Of a DNA stretch of 44,920 bases, positions 31,486 to 39,808 are shown piece by piece; position 1 is the first letter of the stretch; each line of letters begins with the position of its first letter. This DNA comes from Candidatus Kaiserbacteria bacterium GW2011_GWA2_52_12 (GTDB lineage Bacteria; Patescibacteriota; Minisyncoccia; Phycocordibacterales; UBA2100). Below the pieces are notes generated by a model. The model saw only the letters and a list, made by a program, of their open reading frames with translations. It was not told the origin of the DNA and ran no database searches. A program made the position numbers and the translations under genes. The DNA is taken from assembly GCA_001004345.1 (NCBI GenBank), contig LCQW01000002.1:1-44920 (forward strand), written 5' to 3'.

Positions 31486-32739
31486 ATGGGAAAACTTTCG
31501 GAAATATTGAAGGAACGCGGGTACGTCAATCAGTATTCATCGAAGACGCTCGAAGAAATTACCGACGGACAAAAGCGTACGCTCTATCTCGGCATCGATC
31601 CCTCGGCCGATTCTCTGCAAATGGGTCAACTCATGGGTTTTTTGATATTGCGCCGATTTCTCGAAGATGGCCACAAAGTGATCCTTGTCATTGGCGGCGG
31701 CACGGGCATGATCGGCGATCCTGGCGGCAAGAGCACGGAACGTCCGCTTCTCGATGCCGAGATGGTGAAGCATAATGCCGAGAAAATCGCGGAACAAACG
31801 AAACACCTTCTCGGTTCCTCAAATTTCACGGTGGTAAACAACACTGAGTGGCTTGAACCACTGCGGACAATCGATTTTCTCCGCAATGTCGGTAAACATT
31901 TCACGGTCAACACGATGCTGCAACGCGATTTCGTGAAAGATCGCGTCAAAAATGCCGACGAAGGAATTTCGTACACTGAATTTTCATATGCACTTTTGCA
32001 ATCGTACGATTATCTGCACTTGCACCTAGAATATGGGTGCGATCTGCAGGTGGGTGGCTCTGATCAGTGGGGCAACATCGTCTCGGGTGTCGATTTCATC
32101 CGCCGGAAAACCGGTGATACCGTGTATGCGCTTACGTGGCCGCTGCTCGTCAATAAGGCGACTGGAAAAAAATTCGGCAAAAGCGAATCCGGCACGGTCT
32201 GGCTCGACTCATCAAAAACGTCGCCGTTCCAGTTCTATCAATTCTGGATCAATGTCGCCGATGATGATGTCGAGGATTATCTGCTCAAAATGACGGCCCT
32301 TTCAAAGATCGAGATCGGCGCGGCGCTCGAATTGTCGCGACGTGATAAAAAGGAACGAACCGCGCAGCAGATACTCGCGCGGGAGGTGACGACGCTTGTG
32401 CACGGCGAACGCGCGGCGAATACGGCAAAAGCGGTATCGGAAATTTTATTCGGTGCGCGGAACATTACCGAACTTGATGCGGATACACTTGCAATGTTGC
32501 AAAACGACGCACCTTCATGCGAGGTTCAGCGGGGAGAGAGTATTCTTGAAGTCCTTGTGCGCTCTAATCTCGCAACCTCGAAGCGGGAGGCGCGTCAGCT
32601 TCTTACCAGTAGGGCGATCCTACTCAATAGCGAAACCATCGACGAGCCGGAGCGCGCGTTGGTAGAAGGTGATTTTATACGCGACATAGCGATATTGCGG
32701 CGCGCCAGACGGAATGTTTGCGTTCTCACTTTAGGTTGA
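31486..32739 (+). CDS. tyrS: Tyrosyl-tRNA synthetase with altered HIGH motif
   Basis: Charges tRNA-Tyr. 417 aa, class I. GIDPSADSLQMGQLMGFL aligns with the HIGH region (E. coli FDPTADSLHLGHL), but both His are Gln (QMGQ, ~44-47). The rest is normal: GGGTGMIGDPGGKSTER, YDYLHLHLEYGCDLQVGGSDQWGN for tyrosine binding, and KFGKSESGTVWLD as KMSKS loop. An S4-type RNA-binding domain is at the C-terminus (SNLATSKREARQLL). Other tyrS candidates are not visible here, so this appears to be the working enzyme. Confidence 0.93.
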   Translation: MGKLSEILKERGYVNQYSSKTLEEITDGQKRTLYLGIDPSADSLQMGQLMGFLILRRFLEDGHKVILVIGGGTGMIGDPGGKSTERPLLDAEMVKHNAEKIAEQTKHLLGSSNFTVVNNTEWLEPLRTIDFLRNVGKHFTVNTMLQRDFVKDRVKNADEGISYTEFSYALLQSYDYLHLHLEYGCDLQVGGSDQWGNIVSGVDFIRRKTGDTVYALTWPLLVNKATGKKFGKSESGTVWLDSSKTSPFQFYQFWINVADDDVEDYLLKMTALSKIEIGAALELSRRDKKERTAQQILAREVTTLVHGERAANTAKAVSEILFGARNITELDADTLAMLQNDAPSCEVQRGESILEVLVRSNLATSKREARQLLTSRAILLNSETIDEPERALVEGDFIRDIAILRRARRNVCVLTLG

Positions 32740-32780
32740 TAGTATAACAGAAGCTCAAAAAACATAGGAAGGAGTCCGAG

Positions 32781-32987
32781 ATGAGTAGGAAACACGCATG
32801 GGGCTTTAAACCAGAGCCGGGGGAATTTCCGCAAGGAGCGACTCATTGCGATGGACCGAATTGTTGCGTGTCGCGGAGCACCCAAAAACCGGGCAGCGGT
32901 ATTGAGGTTGCTCGTGAAGAGAATGACCCCCAGGGCACGCACCGATGGTTCTGTTCGGTCGAATGCCAGAGTCAGAGGGGGCCATAG
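32781..32987 (+). CDS. 68-aa Cys-rich, probable zinc-binding protein
   Basis: Starts after AGGAAGGAG with good spacing. THCDGPNCC and WFCSVECQSQ provide four to five Cys arranged as a treble-clef-like site, resembling short zinc fingers of the YacG type. It is followed at once by a terminator (33000-33032). One of three small zinc-site proteins in the window. Function unknown. Confidence 0.7.
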   Translation: MSRKHAWGFKPEPGEFPQGATHCDGPNCCVSRSTQKPGSGIEVAREENDPQGTHRWFCSVECQSQRGP

Positions 32988-32999
32988 AAATGAAAAGGG

Positions 33000-33032
33000 A
33001 TCACCGGTAGGTCTGCCTATCGGTGATTTTTT
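33000..33032 (+). terminator. Rho-independent terminator after the 68-aa gene
   Basis: ATCACCGGTAGG / CCTATCGGTGAT stem (one G-T pair), loop TCTG, then TTTTT. Confidence 0.88.
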
Positions 33033-33066
33033 GCTATAGCGCAGTGTTTTCATACCTTTGTCAATC

Positions 33067-33075
33067 TGGTAGGAT
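33067..33075 (+). promoter_or_regulatory. Extended -10 of uvrB, leaderless start
   Basis: TGG TAGGAT, then 6 nt to ATG 33082. Confidence 0.65.
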
Positions 33076-33081
33076 GCTTGG

Positions 33082-35166
33082 ATGGCGAAATTCAAGATCA
33101 AATCAGACTATGGCCCCGCAGGAGATCAACCGAAGGCCATAGAAGCGCTCTGCAAAGGTCTCACATCGGGCGCACGTGATCAGACATTGCTCGGTGTGAC
33201 GGGCTCTGGCAAGACGTTTACGGTTGCGAACGTTATCGAGAAGGTGCAGCGGCCCACGCTCGTTATTGCGCACAACAAAACACTGGCGGCGCAGCTTGCG
33301 AGTGAGTACCGCGAATTTTTTCCCGACAACGCCGTGCATTATTTTGTTTCCTACTATGACTACTATCAACCGGAAGCCTACGTGCCGATAACCGATACGT
33401 ATATAGAAAAAGAAGCGCAGATCAATGAAGACATCGAACGTTTACGGCACGCAGCGACGCAGGCGCTGCTGACGCGCAACGACGTCATTGTCGTCGCGTC
33501 AGTTTCGTGCATTTACGGCTTGGGTAGTCCTGTCGAATATCAAAAGGTAAATCTGAAACTCACGAAAGGCGAGGCGATGACACGCGCGACACTGACGCGC
33601 AAACTCATCTCTATCTATTTTGAACGAGTCGCCGGCGACCTTTCACCCGGCACATTCCGCGCGCTCGGCGCATCGCTCGAGATTATGCCGGCGAGCGAGC
33701 GCGTCATCTATCGAATTGATTTGACCGGCGGGGAAATAACAAAGATAGAGGAGATAGATGCCATAACGCGCGAGATAGACGCACGGCACGATGCGGTTTT
33801 TATCTTTCCGGCGCGCCAGTACGTGACACCGAAGGAAGTGCAAGACGCAGCGCTTGCCGACATAGAGCTCGAGCTTGCGACGCAACTCAAACAATTCAAT
33901 GCGGCTGGGAAAATACTGGAAGCGGAGCGGCTGAAAAGGCGCACACGGCAGGATGTCGCCATGATACGCGAATTCGGTTTTTGTCACGGCATCGAGAATT
34001 ATTCGCGGCATTTCGATCGCCGAAAGCCGGGTGAACCACCCTACACACTGCTCGATTATTTCAAATCCCGAGGTGACGCCCTGAGATCCCCAAAGGCATC
34101 CTCTCGGGATTTCCTGACGGTCATCGATGAGTCGCATGTAACCATTCCGCAGATCGGCGCCATGTATGCGGGTGACCGTGCGCGGAAGAACACGCTCGTC
34201 GAGCACGGATTCCGCCTGCCGAGCGCGGTGGACAATCGTCCGCTCACCTTTGATGAATTTCAGGCGCGCACCGGCCAGACCCTGTACACGTCCGCGACAC
34301 CGGCACAATTCGAACTGCAGCGTAGCGGCGCGCCAGTGCAGCAAGTCATTCGTCCCACGGGACTCATCGATCCGAAGATCATCGTCCGTCCGATCGTTTC
34401 CGGCGGCGGTGTTTCCGAGGTGTCTCCTCACGTATCTTCGGGAGGTGACTCCTCGGGAACATATGAGGGTCAAGTCAAAGACTTCATCGCGGAAGCCGAA
34501 GCGGTGACGAAAGGCGGTGCTCGTTCTATGGTAACGGTGCTTACGAAAAAGATGGCGGAGGATCTCACACAATTCCTGACCGAGCGCGGTATCAAAGCGC
34601 GGTATGTCCATAGCGACGTGCTGACGGTCGAACGCATCGAGATATTGCGGGATTTCCGCAAAGGAGTATTCGACGTTCTTGTGGGAGTAAATCTATTGCG
34701 CGAAGGACTCGACTTGCCGGAAGTGGAGCTGGTCGGTATTCTCGATGCGGACAAAGAAGGTTTTTTGCGCAGCGAAACATCGCTCATTCAGACCATCGGT
34801 CGCGCCGCGCGCAATGTGAATGGCCGCGTGATTCTGTATGCCGATACCATAACGGGCTCGATGGAGCGTGCCATCGGCGAGACGAACCGCCGTCGCGAGA
34901 TACAGATGGCCTACAATAAAAAGCACAAAATAACACCAAAGACGATACAGAAACGAATTCACGATATCGTCGGAGATATCGAACGAACGCGTAAGCGCGC
35001 CGTCTCCGAACTTGCCGAGCTCGACGTTGCGGCATTCGGTGGCGATAAAAAGAAGCTTATCGTCGCCAAGCGAAAACAAATGCACGATGCCGCAGACCAG
35101 CTGGATTTTGAAACAGCGGCGTTGATACGTGATGAAATTCAAGCACTCGAAAAAGAGCTAAAATGA
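33082..35166 (+). CDS. uvrB: Excinuclease ABC subunit B
   Basis: Damage-verifying helicase of nucleotide excision repair. 694 aa against ~670 usual. Walker A LLGVTGSGKTF, beta-hairpin YYDYYQPEAYVP, motif II VIDESHVT, motif V/VI region EGLDLPEVELVG and QTIGRAARN, and a C-terminal UVR motif for UvrC contact. Two extra segments coincide with 50-nt palindromes: ~residues 328-343 (KSRGDALRSPKASSRD) just before motif II, and ~444-460 (VSEVSPHVSSGGDSSGT) where most UvrBs go straight from VRP to the QV.D helix. Both are in frame. It overlaps murB by 4 nt (ATGA). Confidence 0.95.
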   Translation: MAKFKIKSDYGPAGDQPKAIEALCKGLTSGARDQTLLGVTGSGKTFTVANVIEKVQRPTLVIAHNKTLAAQLASEYREFFPDNAVHYFVSYYDYYQPEAYVPITDTYIEKEAQINEDIERLRHAATQALLTRNDVIVVASVSCIYGLGSPVEYQKVNLKLTKGEAMTRATLTRKLISIYFERVAGDLSPGTFRALGASLEIMPASERVIYRIDLTGGEITKIEEIDAITREIDARHDAVFIFPARQYVTPKEVQDAALADIELELATQLKQFNAAGKILEAERLKRRTRQDVAMIREFGFCHGIENYSRHFDRRKPGEPPYTLLDYFKSRGDALRSPKASSRDFLTVIDESHVTIPQIGAMYAGDRARKNTLVEHGFRLPSAVDNRPLTFDEFQARTGQTLYTSATPAQFELQRSGAPVQQVIRPTGLIDPKIIVRPIVSGGGVSEVSPHVSSGGDSSGTYEGQVKDFIAEAEAVTKGGARSMVTVLTKKMAEDLTQFLTERGIKARYVHSDVLTVERIEILRDFRKGVFDVLVGVNLLREGLDLPEVELVGILDADKEGFLRSETSLIQTIGRAARNVNGRVILYADTITGSMERAIGETNRRREIQMAYNKKHKITPKTIQKRIHDIVGDIERTRKRAVSELAELDVAAFGGDKKKLIVAKRKQMHDAADQLDFETAALIRDEIQALEKELK
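34063..34112. repeat. 50-nt imperfect palindrome inside uvrB, family C copy 1
   Basis: Perfect outer arms AAATCCCGAG / CTCGGGATTT and a partly paired interior. It encodes a ~13-residue extension before the DESH motif. Confidence 0.8.
34411..34460. repeat. 50-nt palindrome inside uvrB, family C copy 2
   Basis: About 20 of 25 positions pair (outer arms GTTTCCGAGG / CCTCGGGAAC). It shares the CCGAGGTG and GAGGTGAC blocks with copy 1. It encodes a Ser/Gly-rich loop absent from E. coli UvrB. Confidence 0.8.
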
Positions 35167-36092
35167 GGCACATGCTCGCCGTGAAAGAGAGTGTTGCGCT
35201 TGCGCCCCTGACCACGTTCCGAATAGGCGGGGAGGCTCGGTATTTTGTGGAGGTAAAAACGGAAGACCAGCTTCGTGAAGCTGTTGCGTGGGCAAAGGAG
35301 AAGAATGTTCGATCTGTCATTCTCGCCGGCGGGAGCAATGTGCTTGTGCCCGATGAGGGTATAGACGGACTAGTTATTCGCGTCGCACTCATCGATCATT
35401 CCTTCGCCGGCAATGAACTTGCCGCCGATGCAGGATGTAATCTACTCGGTCTTATTCGCGAGTCGGCAGAAAGGAACTGGGGCGGATGGGAAAAACTTGC
35501 CGGTATTCCGGGCACTATCGGGGGAGCGGCTCGCGGCAACGCGGGTGCTTTTGGATCAGAGATTAGGGACATCATCACCAAAGTGCGCGCATTTGATACG
35601 GAAACAGGGGAGATGCGTGAATTCGAAAATATCGTATGCGATTTTTCGTATCGCCATAGTTTTTTCAAAGACAATCCGGAATGGGTCATCACGCGCGCGA
35701 TAATTGAGCTTAAACCAAGCCAATATGATATATCATACGCACTCATCGAGGAGACGATCAAAGAAAGAGAAAAACGGCATCTGCAGAATGTGAAAGCGGC
35801 CGGCAGTTTCTTTATGAATCCCGTTGCGCCGCAGGCTATCGTCGACATGTTCGAGAAAGAAAAGGGGGTGAAATCGCGCGAAAGCCGTGTCCCTGCCGGA
35901 TGGCTGATAGAAAAAGCCGGCATGAAGGGCGCACAGGTCGGCGGCGCCATCGCGAGTTTACAGCATCCGAACTACATCGTGAATACGGGCACCGCGACCG
36001 CAAATGATGTGCGAACGCTTGCCGACAAGATAAAGGATGAGGTCAAAAAACAATTTCACATCACGCTTCAAGAAGAAGCGACGATAATCTAA
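35163..36092 (+). CDS. murB: UDP-N-acetylenolpyruvoylglucosamine reductase
   Basis: NADPH/FAD reductase making UDP-MurNAc for peptidoglycan. 309 aa. FAD domain: TTFRIGGEARYF, ILAGGSNVLVPD and GIPGTIGGAARGNAGAFG. Substrate domain: YRHSFFKDN, KAAGSFFMNPV and PAGWLIEKAGMKG. The Ser of GSFF is the expected proton donor. It starts within the uvrB stop codon (4-nt overlap), so it is translated by coupling. A small palindrome TATGATATATCATA (35723-35736) occurs inside it. Confidence 0.95.
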   Translation: MRHMLAVKESVALAPLTTFRIGGEARYFVEVKTEDQLREAVAWAKEKNVRSVILAGGSNVLVPDEGIDGLVIRVALIDHSFAGNELAADAGCNLLGLIRESAERNWGGWEKLAGIPGTIGGAARGNAGAFGSEIRDIITKVRAFDTETGEMREFENIVCDFSYRHSFFKDNPEWVITRAIIELKPSQYDISYALIEETIKEREKRHLQNVKAAGSFFMNPVAPQAIVDMFEKEKGVKSRESRVPAGWLIEKAGMKGAQVGGAIASLQHPNYIVNTGTATANDVRTLADKIKDEVKKQFHITLQEEATII

Positions 36093-36095
36093 CTG

Positions 36096-36104
36096 TGGTA
36101 TAGT
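36096..36104 (+). promoter_or_regulatory. Extended -10 of uvrA
   Basis: TGG TATAGT, ~42 nt before ATG 36146. The leader holds a hairpin (CCAACCCC / GGGGTCGG) and GGAG just before the ATG, unlike the leaderless neighbours. Confidence 0.55.
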
Positions 36105-36145
36105 GCCCGTGCCAACCCCTAGCGCACAGCGGGGGTCGGAGTTGT

Positions 36146-38818
36146 ATGGATAAAAAAGAAGACCCCTCGACGTTGCTCGGGGCAGGTAAAATCATCATAA
36201 AAGGGGCACGAACGCATAATCTGAAAAACATTTCAGTTGAGATGCCGCGCAATAAAATGATCGTTTTCACCGGTTTGTCCGGTTCGGGCAAGTCGTCTTT
36301 GGCATTCGATACCATCTTCGCCGAGGGGCAGCGCAAGTATGTGGAGTCTCTCTCGGCATACGCACGACAATTTTTGCGGCAAATGCAAAAGCCGGATGTC
36401 GATGAGATATCAGGCCTCTCGCCGGCAATTTCAATAGACCAGAAAAGTCGCTCAAATAATCCACGCTCGACGGTCGCGACCATTACCGAAATTTACGACT
36501 ATCTCCGTGTCTTGTACGCTCGTATCGGGCACCCACATTGTCCGGAGTGCGGCAGGGAAGTGCGGCGGCTCTCGAATGAAGAAATATTGGAATCCGTGCT
36601 GCATATGGTCGACGATGCCCGGTCACATGTTCGACCTACGAGGTCGAACATATTAACAAAGGGTGTCAGCGCAGCAAAAATCCGTATTTCATCACCGGTC
36701 GTGGTGGGGCGCAAGGGCGAATACTACCAGCTTTTGTACGACTTGCTCAACAAAGGATTTGAGAAAGTAGTGATTGATGATGAAGAAAAATCGCTTCGTG
36801 AGCGTATCGAGCTCCGGAAACATTTTAAGCACTCCATCGACGTTGTCGTGGACGAGATCTTCGTATCGGAATTTACCGATGACCCGAAGGCTGCCCGCGA
36901 GCGTGCATCGGAGGCGATAGAGCGGGCACTCGCTGAATCGGAAGGATTGGTCAAGGTCACCAACGCTGCGGGCGTATCCAAAGTCGCTTCTGCAAAATTC
37001 ATGTGCGCGTACGACGGATTTTCTTTTCCCGAGATAGAGCCGCGGTTGTTCTCGTTTAATTCACCGTATGGAGCGTGTCCAGAATGCAAAGGACTTGGGT
37101 CAAAGTATTTCTTTGGCGATGAACCGTGCGACGTATGCCACGGCGCGCGCCTCAGGCCCGAGTCGCTCAATGTTTTTTTGGGAACAAATGATGGATTTCG
37201 TAAATCAATCATGATTGATTTACGAAATCCATCATTGCCGGGATTGAACATCGTTGAGATCTCCTCACTCTCTATTCAAAGTGCGATGGATTTTTTCAGC
37301 AAGCTCAAGCTTACAAAAAAAGAGGAGGAGATATCGCGCGTGGTCATCAAAGAGATCACTAATCGTCTGAAGTTCATGCTCGACGTGGGTATCGAGTACC
37401 TCACACTCGACAGAAAGGCCAATACACTCTCGGGCGGCGAAGCGCAACGCATCCGCCTTGCTTCACAACTCGGAAGCGGGCTCGTGGGCGCTCTTTACGT
37501 GCTCGATGAGCCGACGATCGGCCTCCACCAGCGCGATAACGACAAACTCATCGAGACTCTGAAGCGTCTACGTGACCTTGGTAATACGGTGCTAATCGTC
37601 GAGCACGATGAAGATACGATCTTTGCATCCGATTACCTCGTCGATCTCGGCCCCGGAGCTGGCACTCATGGCGGCAACATCGTCGTCTCTGGCTGGCTCG
37701 ATGATCTCTTGACCGCAAAAACAAATAAGTCTGGCTCTCGCACACTCGCGTATTTGCGCGAAGAGACGACTATTGAAATGCCGGACAAACGACGTACCGC
37801 CGATCGCGGCAAGCTCAAGATTCGCGGCGGCAATAAATTTAATCTTAAGAACATCAACGTCGATATTCCACTCGCAAAGCTTGTCGCCGTCACGGGTGTC
37901 TCCGGTTCCGGCAAATCGACGTTCCTCTACGAGCTGTTGCACCGCAATTTACTAGCCCGTTTCGACAAGCGTTTCCGCAGTGCACAGATCTACAATGTCA
38001 AAGAATTCACTGGCACCGAGTATCTCGGCCGCTCCATTCTCATCGACCAATCGCCCATCGGACGCACGCCGCGGTCGAATCCGGCCACGTACACGGGCGC
38101 GTGGACGCACATTCGCGATATGTTCGCGATGAGCGAAGAGGCGCGTGCGCGCGGCTGGGGGCCGGGCAGATTCTCATTCAACGTAAAAGGTGGGCGCTGC
38201 GAGGCCTGCCAGGGTAACGGCCTCGTCGCGGTCGAAATGCACTTCTTGCCGACTGTGTATGTGACATGCGACGTGTGCAATGGAAAGCGATTTATGAAAG
38301 AAACGATTGAAGTGAAATATAAAAAACGAAACATCCACGATATTCTCTCGATGACGGTCGAGGAGGCGCACGTATTTTTTGAGGACATTCCGGCAATATC
38401 CGACAGATTGCGTTCGCTGCTCGACGTGGGCCTCGGGTATCTGGAACTTGGCCAGAGCGCGACGACGCTCTCCGGTGGCGAAGCGCAGCGTGTAAAGATC
38501 GCCTCCGAGCTCTATCGTCCACTCATGACGAAGACCGTCTACTTGCTCGACGAGCCGACGGTCGGACTCCACTACGACGATGTACAAAAACTCGTCGATA
38601 TCCTACAGAAGCTCGTTGATCGCGGCAATACGGTCATCGTCATAGAGCACAATCTCGACGTTCTTAAATGCGCCGATCACATTATCGATCTCGGACCGGA
38701 AGGTGGCGATGGCGGCGGAAAGATCATCGCGCACGGTACGCCAGAGGAGGTCTCAAAGACCGACGGCTCGCACACGGGCCACTACCTCAAACGCGTACTT
38801 AAAAAAGTGAAAAAATAG
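36146..38818 (+). CDS. uvrA: Excinuclease ABC subunit A
   Basis: DNA-damage recognition ATPase of nucleotide excision repair. 890 aa. Two ABC modules: Walker A GLSGSGKSS (~47) and GVSGSGKST (~586), two signatures LSGGEAQR, Walker B VLDEPTIGLH and LLDEPTVGLH. Zinc sites are CPECKGLG...CDVCHG and CEACQGNG...CDVCNG. Two insertions coincide with palindromes: ~residues 158-170 (SHVRPTRSNILT), in a loop where E. coli UvrA is about 12 residues shorter, and ~348-365 (NDGFRKSIMIDLRNPSLP), about 17-19 residues longer than E. coli before the ISxLSI helix. The second is coded by a perfect 50-bp palindrome. With uvrB and uvrC also here, the full Uvr(A)BC set lies within 9 kb. Confidence 0.96.
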   Translation: MDKKEDPSTLLGAGKIIIKGARTHNLKNISVEMPRNKMIVFTGLSGSGKSSLAFDTIFAEGQRKYVESLSAYARQFLRQMQKPDVDEISGLSPAISIDQKSRSNNPRSTVATITEIYDYLRVLYARIGHPHCPECGREVRRLSNEEILESVLHMVDDARSHVRPTRSNILTKGVSAAKIRISSPVVVGRKGEYYQLLYDLLNKGFEKVVIDDEEKSLRERIELRKHFKHSIDVVVDEIFVSEFTDDPKAARERASEAIERALAESEGLVKVTNAAGVSKVASAKFMCAYDGFSFPEIEPRLFSFNSPYGACPECKGLGSKYFFGDEPCDVCHGARLRPESLNVFLGTNDGFRKSIMIDLRNPSLPGLNIVEISSLSIQSAMDFFSKLKLTKKEEEISRVVIKEITNRLKFMLDVGIEYLTLDRKANTLSGGEAQRIRLASQLGSGLVGALYVLDEPTIGLHQRDNDKLIETLKRLRDLGNTVLIVEHDEDTIFASDYLVDLGPGAGTHGGNIVVSGWLDDLLTAKTNKSGSRTLAYLREETTIEMPDKRRTADRGKLKIRGGNKFNLKNINVDIPLAKLVAVTGVSGSGKSTFLYELLHRNLLARFDKRFRSAQIYNVKEFTGTEYLGRSILIDQSPIGRTPRSNPATYTGAWTHIRDMFAMSEEARARGWGPGRFSFNVKGGRCEACQGNGLVAVEMHFLPTVYVTCDVCNGKRFMKETIEVKYKKRNIHDILSMTVEEAHVFFEDIPAISDRLRSLLDVGLGYLELGQSATTLSGGEAQRVKIASELYRPLMTKTVYLLDEPTVGLHYDDVQKLVDILQKLVDRGNTVIVIEHNLDVLKCADHIIDLGPEGGDGGGKIIAHGTPEEVSKTDGSHTGHYLKRVLKKVKK
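36627..36651. repeat. 25-nt palindrome inside uvrA, family B
   Basis: Arms ATGTTCGACCT / AGGTCGAACAT around ACG. It has the same 11-3-11 geometry, ATG...CAT ends and ACG loop as family A, but a different arm sequence. In frame. Confidence 0.88.
37187..37236. repeat. Perfect 50-bp palindrome inside uvrA, double family A element
   Basis: All 25 pairs match. Each half is a family A unit with one changed arm base (ATGGATTTCGTAAATCAATC and its complement) joined head to head at CATG. The right half is read as MIDLRNPSL, in the same frame as the lysS copy. Confidence 0.95.
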
Positions 38819-38819
38819 A

Positions 38820-38847
38820 TTGCTTTTCTTGTTTTTTCGTGTACACT
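38820..38847 (+). promoter_or_regulatory. Promoter of the 118-aa gene
   Basis: TTGCTT (38820-38825), 16-bp spacer, TACACT (38842-38847). The ~55-nt leader contains an AGATCT/AGATCT hairpin (38868-38889) and AAAAGAGG before the ATG. Confidence 0.5.
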
Positions 38848-38908
38848 CATATTTTTAGAGACTCCTTAGATCTGCTGATGGGTAGATCTTCAACGAAAAG
38901 AGGCATAC

Positions 38909-39265
38909 ATGCTGCGTGTAAAGCACAGGTTTGACGGGCGACGGTGGGATACCGAAGATATCTTTCAGGCGCTCTCACAATACTTTGGAATCATGACCGT
39001 ACGAGAGCAGCTTGGTGTCATTCCCATGCGGTATCCGCGGTCATGGCGGATACGAGCATTCATTGCCGGTTATCGGCATGAGTACACTGCGCATCCGTGG
39101 GGCATGGGGTATGGGCCTGATTGGAAGTATCGAATCAAGAACGAAATCGTGGAACACCAGGAGCTGGGACGATTGCCGTACTATCTCCTCAGAATCGGCA
39201 CGGCGCAGATCCGACAGGCTGAAATGATAGAGTGGGCTCTTATACGCACACAGGCTTTGAAGTAA
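38909..39265 (+). CDS. Unknown 118-aa basic protein
   Basis: No recognised family. A soluble, Arg/Tyr/Trp-rich protein (YPRSWRIRAFIAGYRHEYTAHPWGMGYG in the middle, broken here as YPRSWRIRAF and HPWGMGYG). A ribosome site AAAAGAGG and a terminator at 39270 support it as a real gene. It is convergent with the unknown gene at 39282 on the other strand. Confidence 0.65.
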   Translation: MLRVKHRFDGRRWDTEDIFQALSQYFGIMTVREQLGVIPMRYPRSWRIRAFIAGYRHEYTAHPWGMGYGPDWKYRIKNEIVEHQELGRLPYYLLRIGTAQIRQAEMIEWALIRTQALK

Positions 39266-39269
39266 AACG

Positions 39270-39306
39270 AGGGCCAATCATTCATGATTGGCCCTTTCCT
39301 TTTTTA
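39270..39306. terminator. Terminator between two convergent unknown genes
   Basis: Stem AGGGCCAATCA / TGATTGGCCCT with TTCA loop, then TTCCTTTTTT on plus; on minus it is followed by CGTTTTACTT. It overlaps the last codons of the minus-strand gene. Confidence 0.85.
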
Positions 39307-39665
39307 AGAAATTTCTTTGGTCGAGCCTGAACGAGGCTGTTGAGGACAGTTCGTTGTTCTTTCCACCCGTGCGGAGTAAGACGATAGAACAAGTTCAAAG
39401 GTTCTCTGCCGAGCGGGTCCTCTCCGTGCAGCTCGCCGACGCGAATGAACAGATTTTTATTTTTCTGCAGCACTACCCATGGTTCGAGCAGAAAGTCCTG
39501 CTCTACCATAGAAAACAAGATCTTTGACAGGTCGTCTTTATCAAGGATTCGAAAATCTTTACGTGATCTCCGAAATCTTTCAACGCGCAGCTTGAGCTCG
39601 GTGGCATGCAGGTGACCCTCGTAATCAACGACTACGAGAATCTCGTCTCGTAGCGCCAGTTCCAT
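39282..39665 (-). CDS. Unknown 127-aa protein
   Basis: Begins MELALRDEILVVVDYEG; AAGGGAG 6 nt upstream on the minus strand picks ATG 39665 over the longer frame start at 39701. The C-terminal part (LFYRLTPHGWKEQRTVLNSL) looks like a helix-turn region, followed by a basic end (KKFLKKGKGQS). A TGGACG-N16-TACAGT promoter fits at 39718-39691. No function assigned. Confidence 0.55.
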   Translation of the reverse strand: MELALRDEILVVVDYEGHLHATELKLRVERFRRSRKDFRILDKDDLSKILFSMVEQDFLLEPWVVLQKNKNLFIRVGELHGEDPLGREPLNLFYRLTPHGWKEQRTVLNSLVQARPKKFLKKGKGQS

Positions 39666-39808
39666 AAGGCACTCCCTTCCTCTGCTTAAACTGTACGGCA
39701 CAGGAACGATTCGTCCAGTCCGTAAGATGTATCTGGAAATTTGACACCAGCGTGTTCATGGATAGAGTGGGGTCAGAGCAAAAGTGAAACCAGAGAAAGG
39801 AATGGTAT

